Positions 7,224-15,673 are shown, counted from the first letter of the stretch. The stretch is DNA of 64,000 nucleotides from an uncultured Clostridia bacterium (GCA_934647305.1 CAKUFI010000001.1:124001-188000), one strand, 5' to 3'. Notes: a model not told the origin generated them from the sequence alone. Numbers and translations: made by a program.

Positions 7224-10007
7224 TTACAGCGCCAGGTCGACGCGGCCCGCGTTCCAGGCGGTCACAAAGACGTGAACCAGCTCGGGCGCGTTATTGTGCA
7301 GCAGGACGTCTGCGTGCAGTACGCGCGTTTCGCCGGGCATGAGGAGGAAGAAGCTGTCCTCGGCGGCGCAAACCGTGCCGTCCTCGGCGGTGTCGATGCG
7401 CACCGGGAAGGCAGGGACGCTGCCCGCGTTGACGATTTCCAGGTCGAAGGTCATGCGGTTGGCCTTGCGCTCGCTGGAAAGCAGGCGCACCTGCAGACTC
7501 GTCTGCGCGCCGGACGCGATCTGAGGCTTGAGCCAGGGGCCCTTGTCGAAGCTCAGGTTGGGCTGCATGCGGGCGCGGCGCTCGGTGCGGAAGGCCTCGT
7601 CCTCCATGCGCTCAAGCGCCTTGGGCCAGTAGAAGCTCTGCGAGACCAGCCAACCCTGGCCGTCGGTCAGCGCGGCCTGAATGAAGAAGAAGCGCTCACG
7701 GAAGCTCTCGGGGATGTGGAACGAAGGCAGCTCGTAAACCGTCTGATAGGTATCCTCCTTCAGCGACACGGCCTGCGCGCGCTCCCAGGCGACGGAAAGG
7801 TCGGGGTTCAGCACGCGCACGGTCAGCGTATGCGCCTCGTCCGAAACGAAGTTCGCGTTGATGACGCGCACGGTCAGCGGCACGTCCTCGCCGACCGCCC
7901 AGGTCAGCTGCGGCAGGGACACCATCGCCATCAGCGGCTGATAGGCCTGCTTGAGGTAATAGAAGGGCGCGATCGGGTCGCCCAGGCCGTCCATGAGCTG
8001 TATGCCCACGGCGACCGACGGACGGCGGTACACCCAGGGCATCAGGCCGACGGTGACCGGGTAGTTTTCGCGCATCGCCTGGATCATGACCTCGTAGAAC
8101 TCGCAGGAGGCGATCTGCGTGGCCTCGACCAGATCCTCGAGCGAGATGCCGTTGACGTCGTTGATGGCCGAGGCGCGGCTCATCATGCGCGGGATGCGCT
8201 CGGGCACGAACTCGCAGAAGTGGTTGCGCAGCTCGGGATTCTTCTCCTCAAACTCGCTGGTGAAGATGTTCGAGAGCGGGCGGTTGAATTCCTCGGGCGA
8301 AATCTGCTGGCGCAGCGACTTATAGCAGGGGAAGGAGTGGATGCCGCTCTCGCCCACGAACGGCAGGTTGGTGAACAGGTGCCTATACCAGGTGGGCTCC
8401 ATGTCGTTGTAGATGTGGGTGCTGCCGCGGTCGGGCGTGGTGCGCATGAAGATGCGGGTGGGGTCGAGATCCTCGGCCAGCTCCTCCATGACCGCCATCG
8501 AGGCCAGGTTGTCGTTGGAATAGGGGTTGAACTCGTTGCCGCCGCAGTGCACGACCAGCGAGGGGTGCTTGCGGATGCGGTACAGGGTCATGGCCTCCTG
8601 GTTCAGAAGCACGGTGTGATCCCAGTTGCTGGTCTCGTTGTTGGCCGGAAACGCGTCCTGCCAGACCATCAGACCCAGCTCGTCGCACAGGTTATAGAAG
8701 GTCTCGGTTTCCTGTATGCCGCCGCCGTTCCAGATGCGAATTAGCTGCACGCCCGCGTCCCTCGCGCGCTCCAGCGACCAGCGGTATTCCTCGGGATCGA
8801 GCTTGAGCAGGAACTCGACCGGCATCCAGTTCACGCCGGTCAGGAAGATCTTCTTGCCGTTGACCACAAACTGGAACCTGTCCCAGCGGGCGCGGAGCTT
8901 CTCACCGGCGGAGAAGGTCTGCTCGACGGTGCGCACGCCGAAGGGCAGGGTGTGCGCGTCCAGCACATGTCCGGCCTCGTCGATCAGCGTGACCTGCGCG
9001 TCGTAGAGGTTGGGCTCGCCCAGGCCGTTGATCTGCCAGAGCTTATAGCTGCTCAGCGTGATCGTGCGCTGATAGTGATGGCACTCGAAGTACTTTTTCT
9101 CGATGCCGGTCGAGGGCCAGTCGAGCGGGGAGAAGGGCTCCCTTTCGTCGTAGATGACCTCGCCGGTCTTGCGGTCGGTCAGCTTCAGGCGAATGTCGAA
9201 CACGCGCGGCTTCTTCTGCCTGGGCGTGCCCGCGGCGAAGCAGAAGGCCATGGAGTTCCAGTTCGCGTGGCTGTCGCCCAGCATGCAGGCCAGCTCGTCC
9301 ACGTCCGGATCGGACAGCTCGACCTCGAAGTGTACCGTCGCCCTGCCGTCCTCGATTTTCTCGGTGGCCAGGTACGGGCGGCTCAGGTGATACTCGGGCA
9401 GAAACTCGATGCGCACGTCGCCCCACAGGCCGATGACGATGAAGTCGCCGGGGGTGGACTGCTTGTCGCGCGCCAGGTTCCAGGGGATGATCGGGTAGTT
9501 GATCACACTCAGATCCCTGTTGTGCGGGTTCCAGGCGCCCTCTTCATAGCCGTAGTCGCAGGCCTTGACCTCGACGACCAGCTGGTTTTCCGCGCCGTAA
9601 TTCAGCCTGTCCGCAATGTCGATGACCGGGCCGCCGAACATGCCCTCGTGCGTGCCCAGCTCCTCGCCGTTGAGGAAGACGCGCGTGTAGTACGCTGCGC
9701 CCTCAAAGCACAAAAAGGCGTGGGCGGCGCGCAGGGATTCGTCCACCGTGAAGGTCTTGCGGTAGTACCAGATCTTCTGATCCACCCAGGCGTACTGCTT
9801 GGAGTTGTTCTTTTCGTGGGGATGAGGGGTTACGCCCGCCTCGTACAGGCTCCAGTAAACCGAATTCGGGATGGAGGTGGTCATGTTCCAGGAAATCAGG
9901 CCGGGGGCGGTCTCCTGATCGGCGTAGGTAAAGTCCCATTTTCCGTTCAGGCTCAGGTGCGCGCTGCCCTCGCGCGGGTCGATATAGTAGGGCTGAGAGA
10001 GGTTCAT
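7224..10007 (-). CDS. glycoside hydrolase family 2, beta-mannosidase-like
   Basis: A 927-residue cytoplasmic GH2 enzyme without signal peptide. The N-terminal jelly-roll domain starts LNGKWDFTY and has the WSLYEAGV...KIWYYRKTF pattern of beta-mannosidases and exo-beta-glucosaminidases. In the TIM barrel the segment RIWNGGGIQETETFYNLCDE leads to the acid/base motif HCGGNEFNP; FVGESGIHSFP supplies the likely nucleophile Glu. Further beta-sandwich domains follow. The ATG is preceded by GAAAGGAATG. It is a single-gene unit with its own promoter and operator-like palindrome. Substrate is inferred (beta-mannosides or related glycans), not certain. Confidence 0.85.
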   Translation of the reverse strand: MNLSQPYYIDPREGSAHLSLNGKWDFTYADQETAPGLISWNMTTSIPNSVYWSLYEAGVTPHPHEKNNSKQYAWVDQKIWYYRKTFTVDESLRAAHAFLCFEGAAYYTRVFLNGEELGTHEGMFGGPVIDIADRLNYGAENQLVVEVKACDYGYEEGAWNPHNRDLSVINYPIIPWNLARDKQSTPGDFIVIGLWGDVRIEFLPEYHLSRPYLATEKIEDGRATVHFEVELSDPDVDELACMLGDSHANWNSMAFCFAAGTPRQKKPRVFDIRLKLTDRKTGEVIYDEREPFSPLDWPSTGIEKKYFECHHYQRTITLSSYKLWQINGLGEPNLYDAQVTLIDEAGHVLDAHTLPFGVRTVEQTFSAGEKLRARWDRFQFVVNGKKIFLTGVNWMPVEFLLKLDPEEYRWSLERARDAGVQLIRIWNGGGIQETETFYNLCDELGLMVWQDAFPANNETSNWDHTVLLNQEAMTLYRIRKHPSLVVHCGGNEFNPYSNDNLASMAVMEELAEDLDPTRIFMRTTPDRGSTHIYNDMEPTWYRHLFTNLPFVGESGIHSFPCYKSLRQQISPEEFNRPLSNIFTSEFEEKNPELRNHFCEFVPERIPRMMSRASAINDVNGISLEDLVEATQIASCEFYEVMIQAMRENYPVTVGLMPWVYRRPSVAVGIQLMDGLGDPIAPFYYLKQAYQPLMAMVSLPQLTWAVGEDVPLTVRVINANFVSDEAHTLTVRVLNPDLSVAWERAQAVSLKEDTYQTVYELPSFHIPESFRERFFFIQAALTDGQGWLVSQSFYWPKALERMEDEAFRTERRARMQPNLSFDKGPWLKPQIASGAQTSLQVRLLSSERKANRMTFDLEIVNAGSVPAFPVRIDTAEDGTVCAAEDSFFLLMPGETRVLHADVLLHNNAPELVHVFVTAWNAGRVDLAL

Positions 10008-10056
10008 GCGATCATTCCTTTCGTGTGCGGACTGGGCCGCGTATTGTGTCAGGTAC

Positions 10057-10085
10057 AGTATAACGCGGCGAGAGAAACGTTTCTA
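10057..10085 (-). promoter_or_regulatory. promoter with LacI-type operator for the GH2 gene
   Basis: On the minus strand TAGAAA, 17 bp, TATACT (plus-strand 10080-10085 and 10057-10062). The perfect 12-bp palindrome AGAAACGTTTCT at 10073-10084 overlaps the -35 end. A central CG inside an A/T-rich palindrome is typical of LacI/GalR-family operators, so repression by such a protein is a reasonable inference; none is encoded nearby. Confidence 0.55.
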
Positions 10086-10180
10086 CTTACCGACTGTAAA
10101 TTGGAGTTGACGTGCGTGTAAACAGGCAAATTGGGACGGTGAGAGAACATGGGAATCCGGTAAAGAATCCATGAACGAGA

Positions 10181-10209
10181 TGGACGCAGGGGCGCATATG
10201 TGGTATAGT
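10181..10209 (+). promoter_or_regulatory. promoter of the nucleotidase-like gene
   Basis: TGGACG (10181-10186), 17 bp, TATAGT (10204-10209), with an extended -10 TGG. The gene starts 35 bp downstream. Confidence 0.55.
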
Positions 10210-10243
10210 GTATACAGTGAGAACCGAAAGGTGGTTGATTGAA

Positions 10244-11728
10244 ATGAAAAAGATACTTTGTCTGCTGCTGGCTCTTGTGCTGCTCGTGAGCGGCGCGCTG
10301 GCGGAAGGAGATACGCAAACGCAAACGGTTGACCTGTCCTCGTACCTGATCGTGCTGCACACGAACGACCTGGCGGGCGACCCGCAGGCCGGACTGGGCC
10401 TGTCGAAGGTCAGCCTGGTCAAGGCGCGCTTTGAGCAGGCCGGGGCGAAGGTGCTGCTGCTGGACGCGGGCAACTGGCTCGGCGGCAGCGAGGGCTCCTG
10501 GCTGGATCGGGGCGAGGGCATGACCGCGCTGATGCGGGACGCGGGCTACGCGGCGGCGAACGTGGGCGCGGGTGAGTACGCCTACGGCCTGGCCAGACTG
10601 CGCGAGCTGAAGCTGACGGCGGGGGAAATGCGCCTGCCGGGCGACAGTGTGCAGACCGAGGGCGATGTGCCTGAAAAGGACGTGGTGCTTACGGACGTGG
10701 CCGGGCTGAAGGTCGGCCTGTTCGCGGTGACCGAGCAGGGCGCGGCCGAGGGCTGCACGTTTAGCGACCCGCTGACCACGGCGCAGACGTGCGCGCTGGC
10801 GCTGGAGGAGCAGGGGTGCGACCTGATCGTGGGGCTGTGCGCCGCGGACGACGAGACGGCCCGGCAGATCGCCGCGCAGGTTGACGGTATCGACATGCTG
10901 CTGTGCGCGGGCGGCGAGGCGTTTCAGGGCGGCGAGTGGAGCGAGAGCGGCACGCTGCTGAGCCAGGCCGGCAAGGGGCTGAGCACGATCGGCTGCGTCG
11001 CCATCGACTCGCAGGGCAACGCGACTGCCATGACGCTGGACGCGAGCTACTTCGACGAGGGCGCGACCGACGCGGACTTCGACGCGAAGGTGAGCGAGGC
11101 GCTGGCCGCGCAGCAGGCGAAAAAGGCTGAGGTCATCGCGACCGTGCCCGCCGCGCTGAGCGGGGAAAACTCCGACGCGGCGCAGACGGCGCTGGGCTCC
11201 TGGGCGGCCGACGCGGTGAAGGCGCAGACCGGCGCGGATGCGGCGCTGCTGAGCGGCGTGAGCATCGGCACGCAGATCCCCGCGGGCGAGGCGACCCGGC
11301 AGACGATACTCGACGCGTTTCCGGGCGAAACCGGACTGATCCGTGCCACGCTGACCAGCGCGCAGCTCAAGGCGCTGCTCGAGCAGGCGGTCGAGGCCTA
11401 TCCTGAAAAGAGCGAGCGCTTTCTGCAGGTATCCGGGCTGACCTTCTCGATCGACCCGGCGCAGCAGGCCGGAAGCCGCGTGCACGACGTAAAGGTGAAC
11501 GGCCAGGCGCTGGACGAAAACGCGCAGTATACGGTCGTCTGCACGGCCGACGCGGCTATCGAGGGCGCGCAGGACTGCGGCGTGCTGTCCTGGACGCTGT
11601 GCGACGCGCTGACCGGCGGCGCGGCGCAGTTCACCGGCGAGCCGATGGAGGCGCGCGTCAACGAAGCGGCGCTGCCCACGGTTGAGCCGACCGCCGAGCC
11701 CGCGGCGACCGACCAGCCGAACAACTGA
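10244..11728 (+). CDS. secreted 5'-nucleotidase-family protein lacking the metal site
   Basis: A 494-residue exported protein (signal peptide MKKILCLLLALVLLVSGALA). It has the two-domain architecture of UshA-like 5'-nucleotidases: a metallophosphoesterase domain (about 33-270) and a 5'-nucleotidase C-terminal domain (about 300-460). The usual catalytic positions are altered. The DxH motif reads HTNDLAG (H to A44), the DAGD motif reads DAGNWLGG (D to N77), GNHE reads GAGE (108-111), and the late GHTH region reads CAGGEA. The C-domain NGGxR motif reads SGVSIG. It is therefore probably a non-catalytic binding or structural protein. The tail is rich in Pro, Thr and Glu. Start at 10244 matches the signal peptide and the AAAGGTGG site. 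Confidence 0.85.
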   Translation: MKKILCLLLALVLLVSGALAEGDTQTQTVDLSSYLIVLHTNDLAGDPQAGLGLSKVSLVKARFEQAGAKVLLLDAGNWLGGSEGSWLDRGEGMTALMRDAGYAAANVGAGEYAYGLARLRELKLTAGEMRLPGDSVQTEGDVPEKDVVLTDVAGLKVGLFAVTEQGAAEGCTFSDPLTTAQTCALALEEQGCDLIVGLCAADDETARQIAAQVDGIDMLLCAGGEAFQGGEWSESGTLLSQAGKGLSTIGCVAIDSQGNATAMTLDASYFDEGATDADFDAKVSEALAAQQAKKAEVIATVPAALSGENSDAAQTALGSWAADAVKAQTGADAALLSGVSIGTQIPAGEATRQTILDAFPGETGLIRATLTSAQLKALLEQAVEAYPEKSERFLQVSGLTFSIDPAQQAGSRVHDVKVNGQALDENAQYTVVCTADAAIEGAQDCGVLSWTLCDALTGGAAQFTGEPMEARVNEAALPTVEPTAEPAATDQPNN

Positions 11729-11768
11729 GCAAGGAAAGCAAAAAACAAGCCGCACCTCTGGCGTGAAG

Positions 11769-12190
11769 TCAGGGGTGCGTGTTTTCAATAAAGTGAGCGG
11801 GGTGCGCGTCCCAGTAGCCGCGATAGGTGGGTGCGCCGCCATCGTTCAGGTTCAGCTGGTACAGGCGGAAGACCACAGGACGGTTCTTGGGCTGCCACTG
11901 CTCGAGGTAGGAGTAGCGATAGGTCATCCCCAGGCGCGCCATGACGCGGCCGCTGGCGGGATTGTTTACATCGTGCGTGGCGGTGACGAAGGGAAGGCCG
12001 TCCGCGCGCAGGCGGTCGATCAGAGCGCGTCCGGCCTCGGTCATCAGGCCCCTGTGCCGGTATTCCCCGAGCAGGCCGTAGCCCAGGTCGTGCGCCTCGC
12101 CCACAGGTCGGCGTGCAGGTAGCCGATGGGGACGTTGTCCTCGCGCAGGCAGAGGGCGCAGGCGCGTTCTCGGTCATGCCGTTCCTCCAT
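11769..12190 (-). pseudogene. truncated, frameshifted GNAT acetyltransferase
   Basis: Two reading frames together give one GNAT protein. The segment from 12190 reads ALCLREDNVPIGYLHADL, the middle strands of a RimJ/RimL-type acetyltransferase. Near 12100 the frame changes by one base and continues as GEAHDLGYGLLGEYRHRGLMTEAG to a normal C-terminus (WDAHPAHFIENTHP). The first 60 or so residues of the fold are missing: homology begins just after the T-run of a terminator-like hairpin (12198-12219). The gene therefore has both a 5' truncation and a frameshift and should be inactive. A sequencing error could explain the frameshift but not the missing start. Confidence 0.7.
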
Positions 12191-12197
12191 AGAAAAA

Positions 12198-12499
12198 CTC
12201 CCCGTCCGAAGACGGGGAGCCAGACTGTCAAAAAACCCCCGGAGAGCTCGAGAGGGCCGCAGCCCTCTCGAACTTCCAATCGCGCCCAGCGGCGTGTACG
12301 GTGGGCGCGGGACGATTTTTGCGCCGGAAAATCCCATTTTCCAGAGCAAAAATCGTTTCCCTGCAGTTTTTGCGCCCGGAAATCTCTTAGATTTCAGCAA
12401 AAACTGGAGAGGGTGGCCGTGGCGGGGGAGCTTGCTTCCCCGGCCACCAGCTTGTCAAAATCTTTTTGACAAGCAAACTCCCCGTCCGAAGACGGGGAG
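12198..12499. repeat. array of nested hairpins bounded by two identical terminator-like palindromes
   Basis: About 300 bp made almost entirely of inverted repeats. Both ends carry the same palindrome, CTCCCCGTC-cgaa-GACGGGGAG (12198-12219 and 12478-12499). Between them are arms at 12249-12257/12262-12270 (CGAGAGGGC), 12282-12287/12303-12308 (GCGCCC), 12313-12322/12346-12355 (CGATTTTTGC, with an inner GGAAAAT pair), 12364-12373/12397-12406 (CAGTTTTTGC, with an inner GAAATCT pair), 12412-12419/12441-12448 (GGTGGCCG) and 12451-12460/12464-12473 (CTTGTCAAAA). The right palindrome can serve as terminator of the zinc-ribbon gene. No gene is apparent inside. It resembles a non-autonomous repeat element or a structured RNA. 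Confidence 0.75.
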
Positions 12500-12510
12500 C
12501 GATTCGCTGA

Positions 12511-12801
12511 TTAATAGCGGGAAGCGCGCTGCTGATCGAAGCAATCGCGGCAGTAGACCGGACGGTCACCGCGGGGCTGGAAGGGCACCTGGGTGGGACG
12601 GCCGCAGCCATCGCAGATCACATCGTACATCTTGCGCTCGGGGCGGGCCTGGTTGTTGGCGGCGCGGCGGGCGGCGCGGCAGGCGGGGCAGCGGCCGGGC
12701 TCGTTCTGGAAGCCCTTGTCGGCGTAGAACTGCTGCTCGGACGCGGTGAACACGAATTCGTTGCCGCACTCACGGCAAACCAGAGTCTTGTCTTCAAACA
12801 T
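12511..12801 (-). CDS. small zinc-ribbon protein
   Basis: A 96-residue protein with two Cys4-type ribbons. The first is formed by CRECGNEF near residue 9 and CPACRAARR near residue 39; the second by CDGCGRP and CRDCFDQQ (about 64-88). The N-terminal part matches a widespread small family annotated as zinc-ribbon or CxxC-x(~20)-CxxC proteins, whose role is not established; RNA or ribosome association is often guessed. The start was placed at the ATG preceded by TAGGAGG; the frame is open further upstream but without a site. Confidence 0.8.
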   Translation of the reverse strand: MFEDKTLVCRECGNEFVFTASEQQFYADKGFQNEPGRCPACRAARRAANNQARPERKMYDVICDGCGRPTQVPFQPRGDRPVYCRDCFDQQRASRY

Positions 12802-12975
12802 GGGGTAAAACCTCCTAAAATGATGTGCCTTCCGAATGAATTGCCTAGCTACCGAGTTCACCATAGGGTCGGAACACCACCAGGAGTGACCGGGATATCA
12901 TGGGCTCTCATTGAGGCTGGAGATAGTATAGCATAGTCGGGCAAAAAAGTACAGAGACAATTTCAAACTTAACTT

Positions 12976-12991
12976 AGGCATGGTATGATAA
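12976..12991 (+). promoter_or_regulatory. likely promoter of the YkgJ-like gene
   Basis: Extended -10 TGGTATGAT (about 12979-12987) about 30 bp before the ATG at 13016. The -35 is poor. On the opposite strand an extended -10 TGCTATACT near 12930 is the candidate for the zinc-ribbon gene. Confidence 0.4.
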
Positions 12992-13015
12992 CAAAAAAAC
13001 GCGGAGGAGACTGTC

Positions 13016-13516
13016 ATGAATAGAGAGTACCTGATGAAGGCGAGGACGCTGCTGATGAACGTGACGCCCATGGCGCGGGACTGCGGAAGGAGCTGCGGCG
13101 CGGCCTGCTGCCAGCCGGACGAGGACGGGCAGGGCGGCGTATACCTGTTTCCGGGCGAGGAGGAACTGCTGGGCGAGATTGCCTGGGGAAAGGTTGCGGA
13201 GGATTCGGCCGTGCTGGGTGGAAAGCGCGCGCGGATGCTGGTGTGCGAAGGAATGTGCGAGCGGGAGAAGCGGCCGCTGGGCTGCATGATCTTTCCGCTC
13301 ACGCCCAGGCTTGGCGAAGACGGCCGGGTGGATGTGGGCTTCGACCTGCGCGCCAGGACGATGTGCCCGCTGCTCAGGTATGGCATGACCGGCCTGAGGC
13401 GCGACTTTGTCAGCGCGGTACGGGAAGCGCTGGGCTGGATTGCGCGGGACGAGGAGGGACTGCGGTTTCTGCGCGACTGGGAGGCGCTTGAACAGCAGTA
13501 CGACATGAAGCTGTGA
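13016..13516 (+). CDS. YkgJ-like cysteine-cluster protein
   Basis: A 166-residue soluble protein with conserved cysteine clusters: C23, C27, C31 and C32 (DCGRSCGAACC) and C77, C81 and C90 in CEGMCEREKRPLGCMIFPLTP. The arrangement with a RPLGC-xx-FP motif resembles the YkgJ/UPF0153 group that binds zinc or an iron-sulfur cluster; a precise function is unknown. Start ATG follows GCGGAGGAG. A single gene closed by a strong terminator. Confidence 0.7.
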   Translation: MNREYLMKARTLLMNVTPMARDCGRSCGAACCQPDEDGQGGVYLFPGEEELLGEIAWGKVAEDSAVLGGKRARMLVCEGMCEREKRPLGCMIFPLTPRLGEDGRVDVGFDLRARTMCPLLRYGMTGLRRDFVSAVREALGWIARDEEGLRFLRDWEALEQQYDMKL

Positions 13517-13531
13517 AAACGACGGATACAA

Positions 13532-13576
13532 ATGGACCCCTTCGGGCAGATCAGTCTGCCTGAAGGGGCCCTTTTT
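13532..13576 (+). terminator. intrinsic terminator between convergent genes
   Basis: Arms GGACCCCTTCGGGCAG and CTGCCTGAAGGGGCCC (13532-13571) followed by TTTTTA. The T-run overlaps the stop codon of the convergent FGGY kinase gene. Confidence 0.85.
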
Positions 13577-15086
13577 ATTGCGCCGCGATCTGCTCGAAGA
13601 GCGGGGAAAGGCGGTCGTAGAGCTGCGCGTAGAGCGCCTGACAGGGCCTGTAGGCCGCCTGCCATGCGGGGTTGACCGGATGCACGGACGATGCGCGCAC
13701 GATTCCCGCGGCCTGCTCATAGCCCTCAAACAGGCCTGCGCCCACGCCCGCCGCGATCGCTGCGCCCATGCTGGTGGCGCTGGCGGGATAGGCGTGAATG
13801 CGCGCGGGCACGCCGATCATTGAGGCGAGCATGTCGGCCCAGAGCGCGGACTTCGCACCGCCGCCCACCAGCATCAGCGATTTGACCGGCAGGCCGCACT
13901 CGCCCAGTATGCCTGCGCAGCCGGAGAGGGCATACGCCACGCCTTCATAGAGCGCGCGGGCGATGTGCGCGGGCGTGTGGTAGAGCGTGAAGCCCAGCAG
14001 GTTGCCGCGCGTGTGCGGATCCCAGTAGGGGGTGCGCTCGCCCATCAGCGTGGGCAGGAAGTACACACCCTCCGCGCCCGGCGAAACGGTGCGGGCCAGC
14101 GCCTCGACGCGATGCAGCGCCTCAGGCAGCGGGCCCTGGTCGCCCAGCAGGTTGCGAACGCCCCAGTTGAGCGCGTCGCCGCCGCATTGCACCGTGCCGC
14201 AGCACAGGATGGAGCGGCCGTCCAGGTCGACATAGTGGAACAGGCGCGCTTTCGGATCGTCCACGGGCTGCTCGGCGAGCTGACTGACCCAGGCGCTCGA
14301 GCCGATGCAGCAATAGGCGCTTCCGGGGGCGTACAGGCCGGAGCCTCGGGCTGCGCACGCGCCGTCCCCGCCGCCGATGGCCACCGGCGTGCCCTCGAGC
14401 AGGCCGCACAGCGAGGCCGCCTGCGCCGTGACACGGCCGCTGATGTCGTGACCGCACAGCAGGCGGGGCATGCGGTTTTCGTCCAGGTTCAGTTCCCGCA
14501 GCAGGTCGCGTGCCCAGTCGCGCCGGCGAATGTCCAGCGCCAGGGAAAGACCCGCGTCGCTGTAGTCAGTGCAGTCCGCGCGTCCGGTCAGGCGGGCGTA
14601 GAGGTAATCCTTGGTGTTGAGAAAATACCGGGCGTGGGCGTACACATCTGGACAGTGCCTGCGCAGCCAGAGAATCTTGGGCAGCGTGGCGTGAAAGTCG
14701 ATGCGGTTGCCGGTGAGCCGGTAAAAGTCGCGCTCGGAGATGACCGCGCGGATTTCGTCCAGAGATTCGGCGGCGCGCGCGTCCGAATGGATGATGTTGT
14801 CGTGCAGCGCACGGCCCGCTTCGTCTACCGGGATGCAGCCGTTCATCGTGCCGGACAGGCCGACCACGGCGATGCGCGAGGGGCTTACCTGTTCAAGCAG
14901 TGTTCGGATGCAGGAAAACATCGCGCCGACAATCGGTTCGACGGCCTGCTGCGCCCAGCCGGGCTGCGGAAAGGCGGTTTCATAGGGCAGGGCGGCTGTA
15001 TGCAGCGCCTCGCCCTGCGCGGAAAAGACCGAGCACTTGATGGAACTGGTGCCCGCGTCGCAGGTCAGTATCAGGTCGCCGTTCAT
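13575..15086 (-). CDS. FGGY-family carbohydrate kinase
   Basis: A 503-residue kinase of the FGGY family (xylulokinase/gluconokinase group). The N-terminal phosphate-binding motif DAGTSSIKCSVFS, the VGLSGTMNG strand, the substrate region SDARAAESL, and the C-terminal GGGAKSALWADMLASMIGVP signature are present. It phosphorylates a sugar or polyol; the exact substrate cannot be read from sequence. Its ATG overlaps the stop of the small membrane protein upstream in an ATGA arrangement, so the two are translationally coupled under one strong promoter. Confidence 0.85.
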   Translation of the reverse strand: MNGDLILTCDAGTSSIKCSVFSAQGEALHTAALPYETAFPQPGWAQQAVEPIVGAMFSCIRTLLEQVSPSRIAVVGLSGTMNGCIPVDEAGRALHDNIIHSDARAAESLDEIRAVISERDFYRLTGNRIDFHATLPKILWLRRHCPDVYAHARYFLNTKDYLYARLTGRADCTDYSDAGLSLALDIRRRDWARDLLRELNLDENRMPRLLCGHDISGRVTAQAASLCGLLEGTPVAIGGGDGACAARGSGLYAPGSAYCCIGSSAWVSQLAEQPVDDPKARLFHYVDLDGRSILCCGTVQCGGDALNWGVRNLLGDQGPLPEALHRVEALARTVSPGAEGVYFLPTLMGERTPYWDPHTRGNLLGFTLYHTPAHIARALYEGVAYALSGCAGILGECGLPVKSLMLVGGGAKSALWADMLASMIGVPARIHAYPASATSMGAAIAAGVGAGLFEGYEQAAGIVRASSVHPVNPAWQAAYRPCQALYAQLYDRLSPLFEQIAAQ

Positions 15087-15436
15087 TGTTCCTCTTCCTT
15101 TCGACGGTTGATCACGTCGCCGGTCGCCGCGCCGACGATCGAGGTGAGCACGCACAGCAGCATGCTGCCCGCGTAGGGCGAATAACCGACCAGCAGCCAG
15201 GGCACAACGCACATGCAGATCGGCGGCGCAATCCAGGCCAGGTAGCAGTTGATTCCCTGGCATGTCGTGCGCATCGCCGTCAGAAGGCCTGCTAGCGGCA
15301 GAATTGCCCAGTAGCCGACCGCGAGAACTGCGCTCAGGCCGGACAGTACGGCCGCGAGAGGCACCGCGGCGGAGAGCAGGCAGACGATCAATACCTGAAG
15401 CAGCAGCGGCTTGATTGTTTTCAGCGTTTTTTTCAT
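15083..15436 (-). CDS. small membrane protein upstream of the FGGY kinase
   Basis: A 117-residue protein with four predicted membrane helices and a charged C-terminus (NRRKEEEQ). It overlaps the kinase gene by 4 bp and is the first gene of the transcript. I do not recognise a family; a companion to a transporter or a sugar-uptake accessory role would only be a guess. The start ATG follows GGAAGTC, a weak site. Confidence 0.6.
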   Translation of the reverse strand: MKKTLKTIKPLLLQVLIVCLLSAAVPLAAVLSGLSAVLAVGYWAILPLAGLLTAMRTTCQGINCYLAWIAPPICMCVVPWLLVGYSPYAGSMLLCVLTSIVGAATGDVINRRKEEEQ

Positions 15437-15481
15437 AAGAGACTTCCTTTATATGCCATGCGGGTATTTCCCAATATGCCG

Positions 15482-15510
15482 ATTATACCGTCGCATGAAG
15501 CCTTTGTCAA
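15482..15510 (-). promoter_or_regulatory. perfect consensus promoter of the membrane protein-kinase operon
   Basis: On the minus strand TTGACA, exactly 17 bp, TATAAT (plus-strand 15505-15510 and 15482-15487). No mismatch to the vegetative consensus. Confidence 0.8.
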
Positions 15511-15555
15511 TGACAAAAAGAGCGATCAGAGCGAAAGTAATTTTGTCGTTTTTTA

Positions 15556-15673
15556 AGTCGAATTTTATGTGTTCGACATGATTTTCGACACACAAGCAGC
15601 CGGGACGGGGATTTTTCGCCTCCTCCTGGCTGATTTTTATGTTTTATGGAAGTTTTCGTGTCGATTATCGACA
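15556..15673 (+). promoter_or_regulatory. cluster of Spo0A boxes upstream of spoIIGA
   Basis: Matches to the Spo0A box (TGTCGAA or its complement TTCGACA): AGTCGAA 15556-15562 (6/7), TTCGACA 15572-15578, TTCGACA 15584-15590, and the palindromic pair TGTCGAT 15659-15665 with ATCGACA 15667-15673 (6/7 each). In Bacillus the spoIIG promoter is activated by Spo0A~P bound at paired sites upstream, so this layout fits the known mode of control. Confidence 0.75.

Noticed and set aside
7203..8744. Long plus-strand open frame inside the GH2 gene
   Set aside because: It mirrors the codon structure of the minus-strand GH2, has no ribosome site and its translation has no recognisable domain.
12198..12499. 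CRISPR array
   Set aside because: The repeats are hairpins of different sequence without regular spacers, and there are no cas genes.
13965..15176. Plus-strand frame opposite the FGGY kinase
   Set aside because: Antisense shadow of a conserved enzyme gene, with no start signals.
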